Assembly: GCF_913061305.1 (NCBI RefSeq) | Contig: NZ_CAJXST010000010.1 | Coordinates: forward strand, 1-64,000 | Reading direction: 5' to 3' | Source: an uncultured Porticoccus sp. | Lineage (GTDB): Bacteria; Pseudomonadota; Gammaproteobacteria; Pseudomonadales; Porticoccaceae | Length of the DNA: 64,000 bases | Part shown: piece after piece, positions 53,573-62,175 of the stretch | Layout: each line of letters begins with the position of its first letter | Numbering within the stretch: the first letter of the stretch is position 1 | Notes under the pieces: model-generated | Databases searched by the model: none | What the model saw: the letters and a program-made list of their open reading frames with translations, nothing else | Told to the model about the DNA's origin: nothing | Translations under genes and position numbers: made by a program

Positions 53573-54775
53573 TTACACAAAGGCTTTTCTGGGCAATGAT
53601 TTCAACTCGTAGAGTGATAATACAATAACCGGCAACCAAAAAATCAGCCAATAGCCGCGCGGTCTGGAAATCACGGAATCGAGATTGACCAGGCCCATTG
53701 TACAGGCGAATACAAATAGAACAGTGGCCACGACGGCATAGGGGTTGGCCCGCAATTTCCAGCCGGTGAGCAATACCGTCAATATCATCAGTAGCAGCAG
53801 ACTGAGGCCGACAATGCCGCCTGATAGCAGGGCGCCGAGATAGACGCTGTGGTAGGCACTCCAACCGGCTAGCCCGCCTTCAGCGATATAAATGGTCGTT
53901 CCATGGCCATGGCCGAACCAGTAATGATGGAACTCCTTCAGATAGCCCGACCAAAGATCAAGCCTGGAGCTTTGTCCCTTTTCGATATAGGCATCAATGA
54001 GTGGTGCGAGAAAAATGCAGGCCGCTATCAGTAACATCAGGCCAAGCCCGATCAATAAAAACTTGGTTCTTTTATTGATGGGGGAAAAGACAATCATGGC
54101 AAAACCAAAAAACAGGGTTCCGGTAATGGCCAATCGGGTATGGGTCAATACCAGGGTGACCAGAAAAACAGTTAACCCTACCAGCAACAGCAGGACAGTG
54201 GACTTCCGCTCCCGGTTGGCCGGTTCATAGAGAAGGCTGGCGAGACAGAGAAGGGCCCCTGCGCCAAGACAAAACCCGGTTCGCACCTTGTCGACCAGGG
54301 GGCCGGGAATGGCAAACCGTCTGGTGAGGGGGTAGTCCAGATACAGGTAGTGGTAGGCTGCATAACAGGCGGCGGTAATACTGCCGACAATAATCAGCCA
54401 TTTGACGAGAGACTGTAACCGGTGGCTTGCCCCGTTAAACGTAAATAAAAAAATAACCCAGAAACTGACCAGATAAAAAATATTTTTAATTGGATTGAGA
54501 ATGTCGCTGCTTCTTTCTGGCTCGGACCAGAACAGGCTCAGTAAGGAAAAACCCAAAAACAGGGAGGAGGCGATTACTATTCGTGATTCAAGTAGGGCGG
54601 ACCATTTGCACAGGCCTTTGACGACGATTAATGGGAAAGCAATACACACAAATAGTATAAATAATTTCAGGTGAAGGTTTTTTTCGGGGATAAAAAAAAG
54701 GCTTGTCAGCAAAAAAACAACGCTGTAAAAAAAGAGTGTTTTTGTCTTTTCTTCAAACTGTGAAGTCGCAATCAT
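53573..54775 (-). CDS. waaL: O-antigen ligase family protein (WaaL-like)
   Basis: The 400-residue polytopic membrane protein has about 11 hydrophobic segments and a large periplasmic loop late in the chain, with R-containing SRLDLWSGYLKEFHHYWFGHG, typical of WaaL/Wzy_C enzymes. WaaL joins undecaprenyl-linked O-polysaccharide to the lipid A-core in the periplasm. The family also includes polymerases (Wzy) and other ligases, but the place inside the core cluster favours WaaL. The 5' end is AT-rich. No other O-antigen genes (wzx, wzz, sugar synthesis) are in the window. Confidence 0.85.
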   Translation of the reverse strand: MIATSQFEEKTKTLFFYSVVFLLTSLFFIPEKNLHLKLFILFVCIAFPLIVVKGLCKWSALLESRIVIASSLFLGFSLLSLFWSEPERSSDILNPIKNIFYLVSFWVIFLFTFNGASHRLQSLVKWLIIVGSITAACYAAYHYLYLDYPLTRRFAIPGPLVDKVRTGFCLGAGALLCLASLLYEPANRERKSTVLLLLVGLTVFLVTLVLTHTRLAITGTLFFGFAMIVFSPINKRTKFLLIGLGLMLLIAACIFLAPLIDAYIEKGQSSRLDLWSGYLKEFHHYWFGHGHGTTIYIAEGGLAGWSAYHSVYLGALLSGGIVGLSLLLLMILTVLLTGWKLRANPYAVVATVLFVFACTMGLVNLDSVISRPRGYWLIFWLPVIVLSLYELKSLPRKAFV

Positions 54776-54826
54776 TGTGATGCTAAATCCAAAACGGTTT
54801 TTTTAGGGGAGGATGCGATAAGTCCG

Positions 54827-55480
54827 CTACTTCTGTTTGGTGTAGATGGTCGTCAATAAATCCTGCAGCTCATCTGTTGTAAAGGGGGAGCCCTCGCGGG
54901 CCTGGTATCCCTGAATGAAACCGGGGAGGAATCGCATGATAGCCGCCATATCTTCGGGGTAGCGAGCGGTGTGCTGGAAGTTTCGCAGTCGAAATTCCCT
55001 GTCCAGCGGCTTGCTGTATATCTTCATGTCGGCAACATCGATAAGCCCCAGGCGGTTTTCCGGGGTGACAACAATATTCCCCATGTGCAATGAGCGAAAA
55101 TGGATTCCCTTCTCATGCAGCTCCCGAATAAACCTGCCCAGTTTGTTTATGATGATGAGGTCAATCTTGTCGGCCAGCTTCTTGAGTGTTTTACCGGTTA
55201 ACGGGGAGTAATGCACGGCGGTTCGGTGGATGCATGAAATGCGAAACAGCTCAATCACTGTCACCGTAGGGATCCCTTTTTCGGCCAGCTTCTGCGCATT
55301 GCGAACAAACCGCTTCGAGTAAGGGTATATCCGGGCCAATGAGAAGAGGTGCCTTGCCCGGAACAACTTCAAATAGGTGCCATCGGATAAAAGCAGCACT
55401 TTTTCACCGAAAGGGTCCGCCTCAATCACGGTAGCGCCTTCCCGGAGGACCTGATACTCCTGCTTGGTCAGTTTTTTCAT
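54827..55480 (-). CDS. Kinase-like LPS-cluster protein lacking the catalytic aspartate
   Basis: The 217-residue protein has a kinase-like pattern: KVLLLSDGTYLKLFRA with a Lys in beta-3, then ELHEKGIHFRSLHMGNIVV and GLIDVADMKIYS. The expected HxD loop reads F128-R-S130, while N135 and the DFG-like D148 are kept. Relatives in Pseudomonas lie beside waaL and have been called toluene tolerance proteins; as far as I recall the FRSLH motif is shared, so the change is a family trait rather than a mutation. Role unknown. A TATAAT element lies about 30 bases upstream of the start. Confidence 0.8.
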   Translation of the reverse strand: MKKLTKQEYQVLREGATVIEADPFGEKVLLLSDGTYLKLFRARHLFSLARIYPYSKRFVRNAQKLAEKGIPTVTVIELFRISCIHRTAVHYSPLTGKTLKKLADKIDLIIINKLGRFIRELHEKGIHFRSLHMGNIVVTPENRLGLIDVADMKIYSKPLDREFRLRNFQHTARYPEDMAAIMRFLPGFIQGYQAREGSPFTTDELQDLLTTIYTKQK

Positions 55481-55506
55481 AACACTCCGGTCCTTGCTGC
55501 GGGCCC

Positions 55507-55512
55507 ATTATA
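55507..55512 (-). promoter_or_regulatory. Candidate -10 element for the waaL-side minus-strand unit
   Basis: On the minus strand a perfect TATAAT lies 27 bases upstream of the kinase-like gene start. No good -35 hexamer is seen at 16-18 bases, so the call is weak. Confidence 0.35.
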
Positions 55513-55563
55513 AAGGTCGTGCCCTATGGTAAGATACCCTCAATTTACCCTTGGATAATTCCG

Positions 55564-56988
55564 ATGAAATTGACTGTTCCTCGCTTTGACAAGGCTCAGG
55601 TTCTGGTGGTCGGTGATCTGATGCTGGATCGCTACTGGCACGGCAATACTTCCCGGATATCGCCTGAAGCCCCGGTCCCGGTTGTCAACGTAGCCCAGTG
55701 TGAAGACCGTATGGGCGGTGCAGGCAATGTGGCCCTGAATATTGCCACGCTGGGCGCCGGCGCGTCGTTGGTGGCCGTTGTCGGGCGGGATGAAGCCGCA
55801 ACTGCGTTGCGGGCCCGTCTCGATTCCGCAGGCATCCACGCGGATCTGCAAGTTTCTGCCACAAAACCGACCATTACAAAATTGCGGGTGATCAGTCGAC
55901 ACCAGCAATTATTGCGTCTCGATTTTGAGGAAAGTTTTGCGGCGGCGGACTGCGATCAACTGCCTGCGAAAGTCGCCTCTCTACTGGCTAATGTCGGTGT
56001 ACTGGTGTTGTCCGATTATGCCAAAGGCGCACTGCAACAACCCCAGGCGTTCATTCGTGCCGCCCGGGATGCCGGTATTCCCGTGTTGGTGGATCCAAAG
56101 GGGACCAATTACGAGCGTTATCGCGGTGCTACGCTACTGACGCCCAACCTTGCCGAGTTCGAGTCTGTGGTGGGGCCCTGTGAAAATGAACAGGCATTGG
56201 AAGATAAGGGTGCCGCATTACTTGAGAAGCTGGATATCGATGCCCTGCTGATTACCCGCAGCGAGCAGGGGATGACCCTGTTGCGCAAGGGGGTGCGGGA
56301 GCTGCACCTGCCCGCCAGGGCACGTGAGGTGTTCGATGTCACTGGTGCCGGCGATACCGTTATCTCGGTGCTGGCCGCAGCGCTAGCCGCTGGTGAGAAC
56401 TTGCCTGAGGCCGTGGCCATGGCCAATATTGCCGCCGGTATCGTGGTGGGCAAATTGGGCACGGCAACCGTCAGCATGCCGGAGCTGCGCCGCGCCATTC
56501 AACAGGAGCAGGGCTCCGAGCGGGGCGTGGTCAATGAAGAGCAGTTAGCTGCCGATGTGGCAGATGCTCGCGCCCATGGCGAGAGGATTGTATTTACCAA
56601 CGGTTGCTTTGACATTCTCCATGCCGGCCACGTGGGTTATCTGGAACAGGCGCGGAAATTAGGTGACCGCTTGATCGTCGCGATCAATTCCGATGCGTCC
56701 GTGACCCGGCTCAAGGGTGAAGGCCGGCCGATCAATCCGGCAGACCGCCGTATGACGGTTTTGGCGGGCCTGGAGGCGGTCGACTGGGTGGTGTCTTTTG
56801 ATGACGACACCCCGGAGCGGCTGCTTGAGCTGATCCGTCCTGACATCCTGGTGAAAGGGGGCGATTACAGCCGCGAGCAAGTGGTGGGGTGGCAAATTGT
56901 CGAAGGTTATGGCGGTCAGATCGCAGCCCTGGATTTTCTGGACGACTGTTCTACAACGGCTATCGTCAGCAAAATTCAGAAAAAGTAA
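55564..56988 (+). CDS. hldE: Bifunctional heptose 7-phosphate kinase / heptose 1-phosphate adenylyltransferase
   Basis: HldE makes ADP-heptose precursor: the N-terminal PfkB domain phosphorylates heptose 7-phosphate, the C-terminal domain adds AMP. The 474-residue protein begins [20 protein letters not shown], has the kinase catalytic signature [16 protein letters not shown] near residues 260-275 and the adenylyltransferase motifs [19 protein letters not shown] and [18 protein letters not shown] at 55564 is chosen; an upstream in-frame ATG at 55519 adds a non-conserved leader. In Pseudomonas msbA lies next to hldE, but here the neighbour on that side is a kinase-like gene and no msbA is in the window. 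Confidence 0.97.
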   Translation: MKLTVPRFDKAQVLVVGDLMLDRYWHGNTSRISPEAPVPVVNVAQCEDRMGGAGNVALNIATLGAGASLVAVVGRDEAATALRARLDSAGIHADLQVSATKPTITKLRVISRHQQLLRLDFEESFAAADCDQLPAKVASLLANVGVLVLSDYAKGALQQPQAFIRAARDAGIPVLVDPKGTNYERYRGATLLTPNLAEFESVVGPCENEQALEDKGAALLEKLDIDALLITRSEQGMTLLRKGVRELHLPARAREVFDVTGAGDTVISVLAAALAAGENLPEAVAMANIAAGIVVGKLGTATVSMPELRRAIQQEQGSERGVVNEEQLAADVADARAHGERIVFTNGCFDILHAGHVGYLEQARKLGDRLIVAINSDASVTRLKGEGRPINPADRRMTVLAGLEAVDWVVSFDDDTPERLLELIRPDILVKGGDYSREQVVGWQIVEGYGGQIAALDFLDDCSTTAIVSKIQKK

Positions 56989-56996
56989 GCGGTTAC

Positions 56997-57800
56997 TTAC
57001 TTGCTGTTTCCTGGAGCTGTTGCCCGGATAGCTTTGTCAATATTATCCCGCAGGTGAGCGGGGTTGATGGTGCCGATAATCGCACTGCTCACGCCGGGAT
57101 GCTGAAAAATCATCTGAAAGGTTTTTTGCACGGGATCTTCCCCTGTCGACAAGGCGGCGTGGCCGCTGGCCAGCGCTTTCTTGATCAGGACGCCTCTGTG
57201 CTGTGCCAGGCAATAATCGACCACCGGCAATTCGTGGTCGTACTGAAGATTCCAGGTCACCATGACTGCATCGGATTTTTCGGCGGCCAGCAGCCCCCCC
57301 TCGACGGTTTTTGTGGACATGCCGAAGGCGCGAATTTTCCCCTCTGCCTTGAGCTGGGCCAGCATGTCCAGGGTGCCGTAGTCCCGTATGATGGCCTCAT
57401 CGTTACCATCGGAATGAACCAGCACAATATCGATCATTTCCGTGCGTAGCCGTTGCAGGCTGCGCTCGATGCTGAAGCGGGTATGCTCCGGGGTGAAATC
57501 AAAGAACGACTTTCCCTGCTCGAACTCCTCGCCGACCTTGCTGCAAATGACCCATGCCTCCCGCTGTCCTTTCAGCAGCTGGCCCAACCGGGTTTCACTG
57601 GTGCCGTAGGCGGGCGCGGTGTCGATCAGGTTAATACCCTGTTCCCGGGCGATGCCGATGAGTTGGGCGGCCTGTTGATCATCCGGTATGGCAAAGTTGT
57701 TGGGGTATTTCACACCCTGGTCACGGCCGAGTTTTACGGTGCCGAAACCGAGAATACTTACGTCGATACCGGTGTTTCCAAAGGGTCTTCTGGGCAGCAC
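56997..57800 (-). CDS. Aldo/keto reductase
   Basis: The product (about 267 residues) is an NAD(P)H-dependent aldo/keto reductase barrel. Catalytic residues are visible: Asp and Tyr in LIDTAPAYGTSETRLG, Lys in ICSKVGEE and His in IVLVHSDG. GTG at 57800 is preferred because GGAG lies eight bases upstream; ATG at 57827 would extend it into the end of the FAD gene. The two are co-transcribed. A similar AKR-FAD oxidoreductase pair is found near waaA in Pseudomonas. Substrate unknown. Convergent with hldE (eight-base gap). Confidence 0.88.
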   Translation of the reverse strand: MLPRRPFGNTGIDVSILGFGTVKLGRDQGVKYPNNFAIPDDQQAAQLIGIAREQGINLIDTAPAYGTSETRLGQLLKGQREAWVICSKVGEEFEQGKSFFDFTPEHTRFSIERSLQRLRTEMIDIVLVHSDGNDEAIIRDYGTLDMLAQLKAEGKIRAFGMSTKTVEGGLLAAEKSDAVMVTWNLQYDHELPVVDYCLAQHRGVLIKKALASGHAALSTGEDPVQKTFQMIFQHPGVSSAIIGTINPAHLRDNIDKAIRATAPGNSK

Positions 57801-57802
57801 CG

Positions 57803-59029
57803 CTATGCTCCAAAAACCGTATGCCACGGCGTGGGCGCCAGTGGTGGGTGTCCAAGAAAACCAAGCTCTGGGATAGGTGCTGCTGAAGGTTGCAGTAGGG
57901 ATTGTCCCTGTATCAGGGCAATGGCTTCGTCGGCAAGGTTGGGTGTCAGGGTCAGCTTGGTGGGCCAGGCGACCATGACATTCGGGCAGTTTTCTGCCCG
58001 GGAGACAAACGCTTTATCGGGGCGGGCAAAATTGCGTTGCCGGGGTTCGGCGCGGTCTACCCGCAAGGTTGCCCACTGTGCGCTGCCGAGATCGACCCAG
58101 GGCATCAACGCAGTGAGCTCCTGTCTGGCGGTCCCGATCAGTTGCTCAGCTGTTTGGTGAACACCCTTCTCTGCCAGGCTCCCCCCCAGGTACCAGACCT
58201 GTGCGCCGTCAGCGCAGGGGTGGCTGGAGATTGTCAGTCGGGGTGTGGTTTCTGCCCCCAGGCAGTGACCATAAAAGCGGTGTGGATAATGGTGTTTGAT
58301 CATGACCTGATGCAGTGGTCGGCGCTGCATTTTTGGAGCGGTGATGCCGAGTTCGTTGAGCATGGCTTCATTGCCCTGCCCCGCAGTCAGCACAAACTGG
58401 CGAGCGTCAAGCCGTCGGGTCTGCTGGTCGTGCTCAATATGGATGGCCACGGATTGGTCGCTGTTACGCAGCCAATGGGCATGCTGCCAGTCAATATGAA
58501 AAATGCGTTCGGCGCAGTTATCGACCAGCGCCTTGACCACGGTGGGCACATCGAGAACCATATCCACCAGCTGGTAGAGGCTGCCCTTGAATGCATTGTG
58601 CTGGAAAATGGCGGGACGGTCTTTTTTGGCGACCTTGTTGACTCGCCCACGGGTCGCCTTGCTGGCGAGGAAGGTGGTCATCCGCGACAGTGCACTGCTG
58701 CTGGACCACAGATAAAAATGATCGCTGAGAATGGCTGCCCCGCGGAGGTCAACGTCGCCTTCGCCCGCCAGGCAGGATCGCCAGTGGTTCGGCATATCCG
58801 CAATGGCCTCCGAGGCACCGGTGATACTGCCGCTGAGGGTATATTTGATACCGCCGTGAATCATGCCCTGGCTGGCAGCGGTCTGATCGCCACCCAGCGC
58901 AGTTTGTTCAAGCAGTATCGCGTTGTAGCCAGCCTTGACCAGCCTGTTGAGTAACCAGAGACCGGCGATCCCTCCACCAATAATGGCGATATCGCAACTG
59001 AGGTCGGTGTGGTTTTGGCTTTTTTCCAT
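57803..59029 (-). CDS. FAD-dependent oxidoreductase (DAO family)
   Basis: The 408-residue protein begins with a Rossmann FAD-binding motif IAIIGGGIAGLWLLNRL and has the DAO-family second segment TAASQGMIHGGIKYTLSG near residues 50-67. A late region (VMVAWPTKLTLTPNLADEAI) would close the FAD site. DAO enzymes oxidise amines or hydroxy acids such as glycerol 3-phosphate; the substrate here is unknown. It lies two bases before the aldo/keto reductase gene on the same strand and is divergent from waaA. Confidence 0.87.
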   Translation of the reverse strand: MEKSQNHTDLSCDIAIIGGGIAGLWLLNRLVKAGYNAILLEQTALGGDQTAASQGMIHGGIKYTLSGSITGASEAIADMPNHWRSCLAGEGDVDLRGAAILSDHFYLWSSSSALSRMTTFLASKATRGRVNKVAKKDRPAIFQHNAFKGSLYQLVDMVLDVPTVVKALVDNCAERIFHIDWQHAHWLRNSDQSVAIHIEHDQQTRRLDARQFVLTAGQGNEAMLNELGITAPKMQRRPLHQVMIKHHYPHRFYGHCLGAETTPRLTISSHPCADGAQVWYLGGSLAEKGVHQTAEQLIGTARQELTALMPWVDLGSAQWATLRVDRAEPRQRNFARPDKAFVSRAENCPNVMVAWPTKLTLTPNLADEAIALIQGQSLLQPSAAPIPELGFLGHPPLAPTPWHTVFGA

Positions 59030-59186
59030 AGAAAATAGAGGGTCTTGTTGCTGCTCGCCGAGCGATGAGTGGTGGGCCCGTCAGCCATTTGCTTTTGACA
59101 GGCCTGAAAGGCGCTAGTATACCCTGCCCAATATCTTTATGCTTTCCGCAAATCCGCCCATTACCGGGCAGGCAGGAGACAGTTTT

Positions 59187-60467
59187 TTGGCACGTTTTTT
59201 TTACTCAGCATTGTTCTATCTGCTGATACCCCTGATCCTGATACGCCTGCTGTGGCGAAGTGCCAGAGCCCCGGAGTATCGCCGGCGCTGGCTGGAGCGC
59301 TTTGGTTATGTGCCGGGCATTGATCAAGCTCAGACAGCAAAAACTATCTGGGTTCACTCGGTTTCGCTGGGAGAGACCCTCGCTTCAGTGCCGATGATTC
59401 GCCGGCTTCAGCAGCGCTATCCCGAGGCGCAACTGGTGGTGACCACCATGACGCCGACCGGCTCAGCCTGCGTCAAAAACACGTTCGGCGACAGGGTCTA
59501 CCACGTTTATGCTCCCTATGACCTGCCCTGTGCGGTGAATCGTTTTTTGCGACGGGTCCACCCGGACTTGTTGATCATCATGGAAACCGAGCTCTGGCCC
59601 AACATGATTCACGGCTGTGCCGATCAAAATATCCCTGTGGTGCTGGCCAATGCCCGCCTGTCGGAAAAATCAGCCCGTGGCTACCGACGATTTGCCGCTC
59701 TGACGGAGCCCATGTTGCAGTGTATTGATAGCGTTGCTGTGCAGCACGAAGAAGACGGCAATCGCTTTCTGTCGCTGGGTTTGCCTGCATCACAATTGGC
59801 TGTGATAGGAAATATCAAGTTTGACCTGACACTGGATGAGCCATTGCGGACCAGGGCTGCACAACTCCGGGTCCAATGGCAGGCTGGGTGCCGACGTCCG
59901 GTTCTGTTGGCCGCCAGCACACATCGCGGGGAAGATGATATTTTACTGGATGCTTTTGAGCGGATCCGCCAACAATTCCCGGCGGTGTTGTTGGTGCTGG
60001 TGCCGCGGCACCCGGAGCGTTTCGACGAAGTGGCACAGCGCTGTCTGGCCAGGGGGCTAAATGCCGTGCGTCGCAGTAGTGGCAAGTCCCCTGCGAAGAC
60101 GGATCAGGTGCTGATCGGCGATACCATGGGCGAACTGCTGGTGTTTTTTGGCGCCTGCGACATAGCCTTTGTCGGCGGCAGTCTGGTGCCCACCGGCGGC
60201 CACAACCTGATTGAACCGGCAGCCTGGCAGGTGCCGGTATTGAGTGGGCCACACCTGTTTAATTTTGCCGATGTCTCGAGATTGTTGCTGGAGGCCGGCG
60301 GCATGGCCATCTGCAAAGATGCCCGGTCAATTGCCAATACCGTGATAGGGCTGCTGGGCGATCCCGGTGCTGCCGCCCGAATGGGGGAGGCAGCAAAAGT
60401 TGTGGCCGAGAAGAATCGCGGTGCGCTTGATCGGTTATTGGCAGTTATCGAACGCCAGCCTTGGTAA
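59187..60467 (+). CDS. waaA: 3-deoxy-D-manno-octulosonic acid transferase WaaA (KdtA)
   Basis: WaaA adds Kdo to lipid IVA at the inner face of the inner membrane. The product (426 residues from this start) has an N-terminal membrane segment (FYSALFYLLIPLILIRLL), the GT30 N-domain with WVHSVSLGETLASVPMIRRL and METELWPNMIHGC, and the donor domain with VGGSLVPTGGHNLIEPA. TTG at 59187 is preferred because AGGAG lies eight bases upstream and homologues begin here; an ATG at 59139 lacks a ribosome binding site. The 3' end overlaps the convergent tolC gene by 23 bases. Confidence 0.94.
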   Translation: MARFFYSALFYLLIPLILIRLLWRSARAPEYRRRWLERFGYVPGIDQAQTAKTIWVHSVSLGETLASVPMIRRLQQRYPEAQLVVTTMTPTGSACVKNTFGDRVYHVYAPYDLPCAVNRFLRRVHPDLLIIMETELWPNMIHGCADQNIPVVLANARLSEKSARGYRRFAALTEPMLQCIDSVAVQHEEDGNRFLSLGLPASQLAVIGNIKFDLTLDEPLRTRAAQLRVQWQAGCRRPVLLAASTHRGEDDILLDAFERIRQQFPAVLLVLVPRHPERFDEVAQRCLARGLNAVRRSSGKSPAKTDQVLIGDTMGELLVFFGACDIAFVGGSLVPTGGHNLIEPAAWQVPVLSGPHLFNFADVSRLLLEAGGMAICKDARSIANTVIGLLGDPGAAARMGEAAKVVAEKNRGALDRLLAVIERQPW

Positions 60468-61860
60468 CATTGATGGCTGGATCCAGCCAGGCATTGAGCT
60501 GATAAATGTCTTCCGGACTCAATTGACCGGCCACTTCCTTCAGGCGCAACAGGCTGTCGATATAATCGAAACGGGCGTTGGCGTAGTCACGGCGCGCCTG
60601 GTAGAGGTTTTGCTGGGCCAGCAACACATCGACAATGTTGCGGGTCCCCGCGTCGTAGCCAGCTTGGGTCGCTTCCAGCGCACTGGCTGCCGAAGTGATG
60701 GCCTGGTTTCTGGCATTCACCCGGGCCTTGTCGGTGAGGACCGACAGGTGCTGAGAACGGGCTTGCTGCACAGTATTGCGTTGTGCGCCGGTAAAGATCT
60801 CCTTTGCTTCAACGGATCGATGGAAAGCCTGCCGGCGCTCAGCGCTGACCAGACCCCCGGTAAAAATGGGAATAGTCAGCTGCAGCCCCACCACATGGCC
60901 GTCCTGCTTGGTTTCCGACGGGCTGATGTAATACGGGTTGGGGGGATCACTGATATCCCGCCCTCTAAATTCACTTTTTGATTTATCGTCAAAATAGGAT
61001 ATCGAGCCAGACAAGGTGGGGGCATGTTCGTATTTTTTTGAGGTGGCGTTTTCTTCAGCCGCATCCCGCTGGTATTTGGTAGCCTGCAGTGTGAAGTTAT
61101 TCTGCAGGGCAAATTGAACCCAGTCTTCGCGGCTGAGGGGTTGGGGGTCGACAATGGGGAAGTCCGGCATCAGACCCGCCAGCTGTTCATATCGCTGGCC
61201 GGTGAGCACGGTTAAACCCTCAAAGGCGATATCCAGCGCACCGCGGATTTCCAGGGTGTTCACCTTGGCACTATCAAAGGCCGCCTGGGCCTCGTGGACA
61301 TCGGTGATGGGCAACAGGCCCACTTCGAAGCGCTCTGTGGTTTGTTCGAGCTGACGCTGGATGGCTTTTTGTTCGGCCAGGGCGGTTTCCAGGTTTTCCC
61401 TGGCCCTCAGAACCTCAAAATAGGCGTCGGCAGTGCGGAGGATCAGGAGCTGCTGGTCAGCGGCAAACTGCAGCCGGGCCTGTTCGCTGAGGGCTTTGCC
61501 CTGCTGGAAGGTGAACCAGGCGGGCAGGTCGAAAATGGGCTGTGTCAGGCTGATGGAATAGCCCTTGGTATCCGTATCCGTATGACCCTCGCGGCCAAAG
61601 ACAGCGCCCTGCCCCAGCACGGTGGTATTTGCCCCGTCAGACTCCAGCTCTTCGTACTCGCCGCTTGCCGTAATTTGTGGCAGTAAGCCGGCACGGGCAA
61701 TATTTTTTGATTCGCTGCCCGCCCGGAACGCGGCCTGGGCTGCCCGCAGTTGCGGGTCGTGTTCCACCGCCTGTTCATAAATTTGAGACAGCGTTTCGCC
61801 GACGGCAAATGGGCTGATCAAAACCAGTGCCAGACAGCGTAGATGTTTCAAGGGGTGCAT
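60445..61860 (-). CDS. tolC: TolC family outer membrane efflux protein
   Basis: TolC forms the trimeric outer-membrane channel of tripartite efflux pumps and type I secretion. The 471-residue protein has a signal peptide ending near SPFAVGE and two homologous OEP repeats of coiled coil, each opening with family motifs: ETLSQIYEQAVEHDPQLRAA in the first and RQAFHRSVEAKEIFTGAQRN, ATQAGYDAGTRNIVDVLLAQ in the second. ATG at 61860 has AAGGA about seven bases upstream; an in-frame start at 61875 would overlap it. No inner-membrane pump or adaptor lies nearby, as is usual for tolC. Confidence 0.93.
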   Translation of the reverse strand: MHPLKHLRCLALVLISPFAVGETLSQIYEQAVEHDPQLRAAQAAFRAGSESKNIARAGLLPQITASGEYEELESDGANTTVLGQGAVFGREGHTDTDTKGYSISLTQPIFDLPAWFTFQQGKALSEQARLQFAADQQLLILRTADAYFEVLRARENLETALAEQKAIQRQLEQTTERFEVGLLPITDVHEAQAAFDSAKVNTLEIRGALDIAFEGLTVLTGQRYEQLAGLMPDFPIVDPQPLSREDWVQFALQNNFTLQATKYQRDAAEENATSKKYEHAPTLSGSISYFDDKSKSEFRGRDISDPPNPYYISPSETKQDGHVVGLQLTIPIFTGGLVSAERRQAFHRSVEAKEIFTGAQRNTVQQARSQHLSVLTDKARVNARNQAITSAASALEATQAGYDAGTRNIVDVLLAQQNLYQARRDYANARFDYIDSLLRLKEVAGQLSPEDIYQLNAWLDPAINVTKAGVR

Positions 61861-62175
61861 CGGAAATCCTTCCATCAGGTGGCTTGTCAGCGCGAGAGTC
61901 TAGCAGATTTTCGGCGCTGGAACATGGCTCTGTCCGTAGAACAGGGCTTTCGAAATGGTCTGCGCGGCTGATGAGATTTCAGGCATTGTGAATGCTGGGA
62001 GTGACATGAATTTGAGCCGAGAAAGTTGCCGGCTGGGTGTTTATTGACGACGGGTGGTATTTGTGGAGAGTGCCCTGCTTGGAACCCCGGTCGTCAAGGG
62101 CCGTTGATTGCCCCTTGAAAGCATGACCCGCCAATGGCTATCGGTTACAGTACCAAAAGAAGAGGGGGGTTGGTT
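61861..62175. other. 315-base intergenic region between divergent tolC and nudF
   Basis: This region must hold the tolC and nudF promoters; no convincing -35/-10 pair was fixed. An imperfect hairpin (TCAAGGGC with GCCCCTTGA, one bulged base, eight-base loop) lies at 62094-62118 in the presumed nudF leader and lacks a T-run. A 78-codon minus-strand frame (62041-62277) runs into nudF and has no support. In Pseudomonas thiC lies in this interval, but no part of it, nor a TPP riboswitch, was recognised here. Confidence 0.6.

Noticed and set aside
57902-58954. 350-codon plus-strand open frame inside the FAD oxidoreductase gene
   Set aside because: It is antisense to a gene with a clear FAD motif and DAO-family features, and has no domain or ribosome binding site of its own.
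61861-62175. TPP riboswitch or thiC remnant, expected from Pseudomonas gene order
   Set aside because: No THI-box-like sequence or ThiC-like frame was recognised on either strand.
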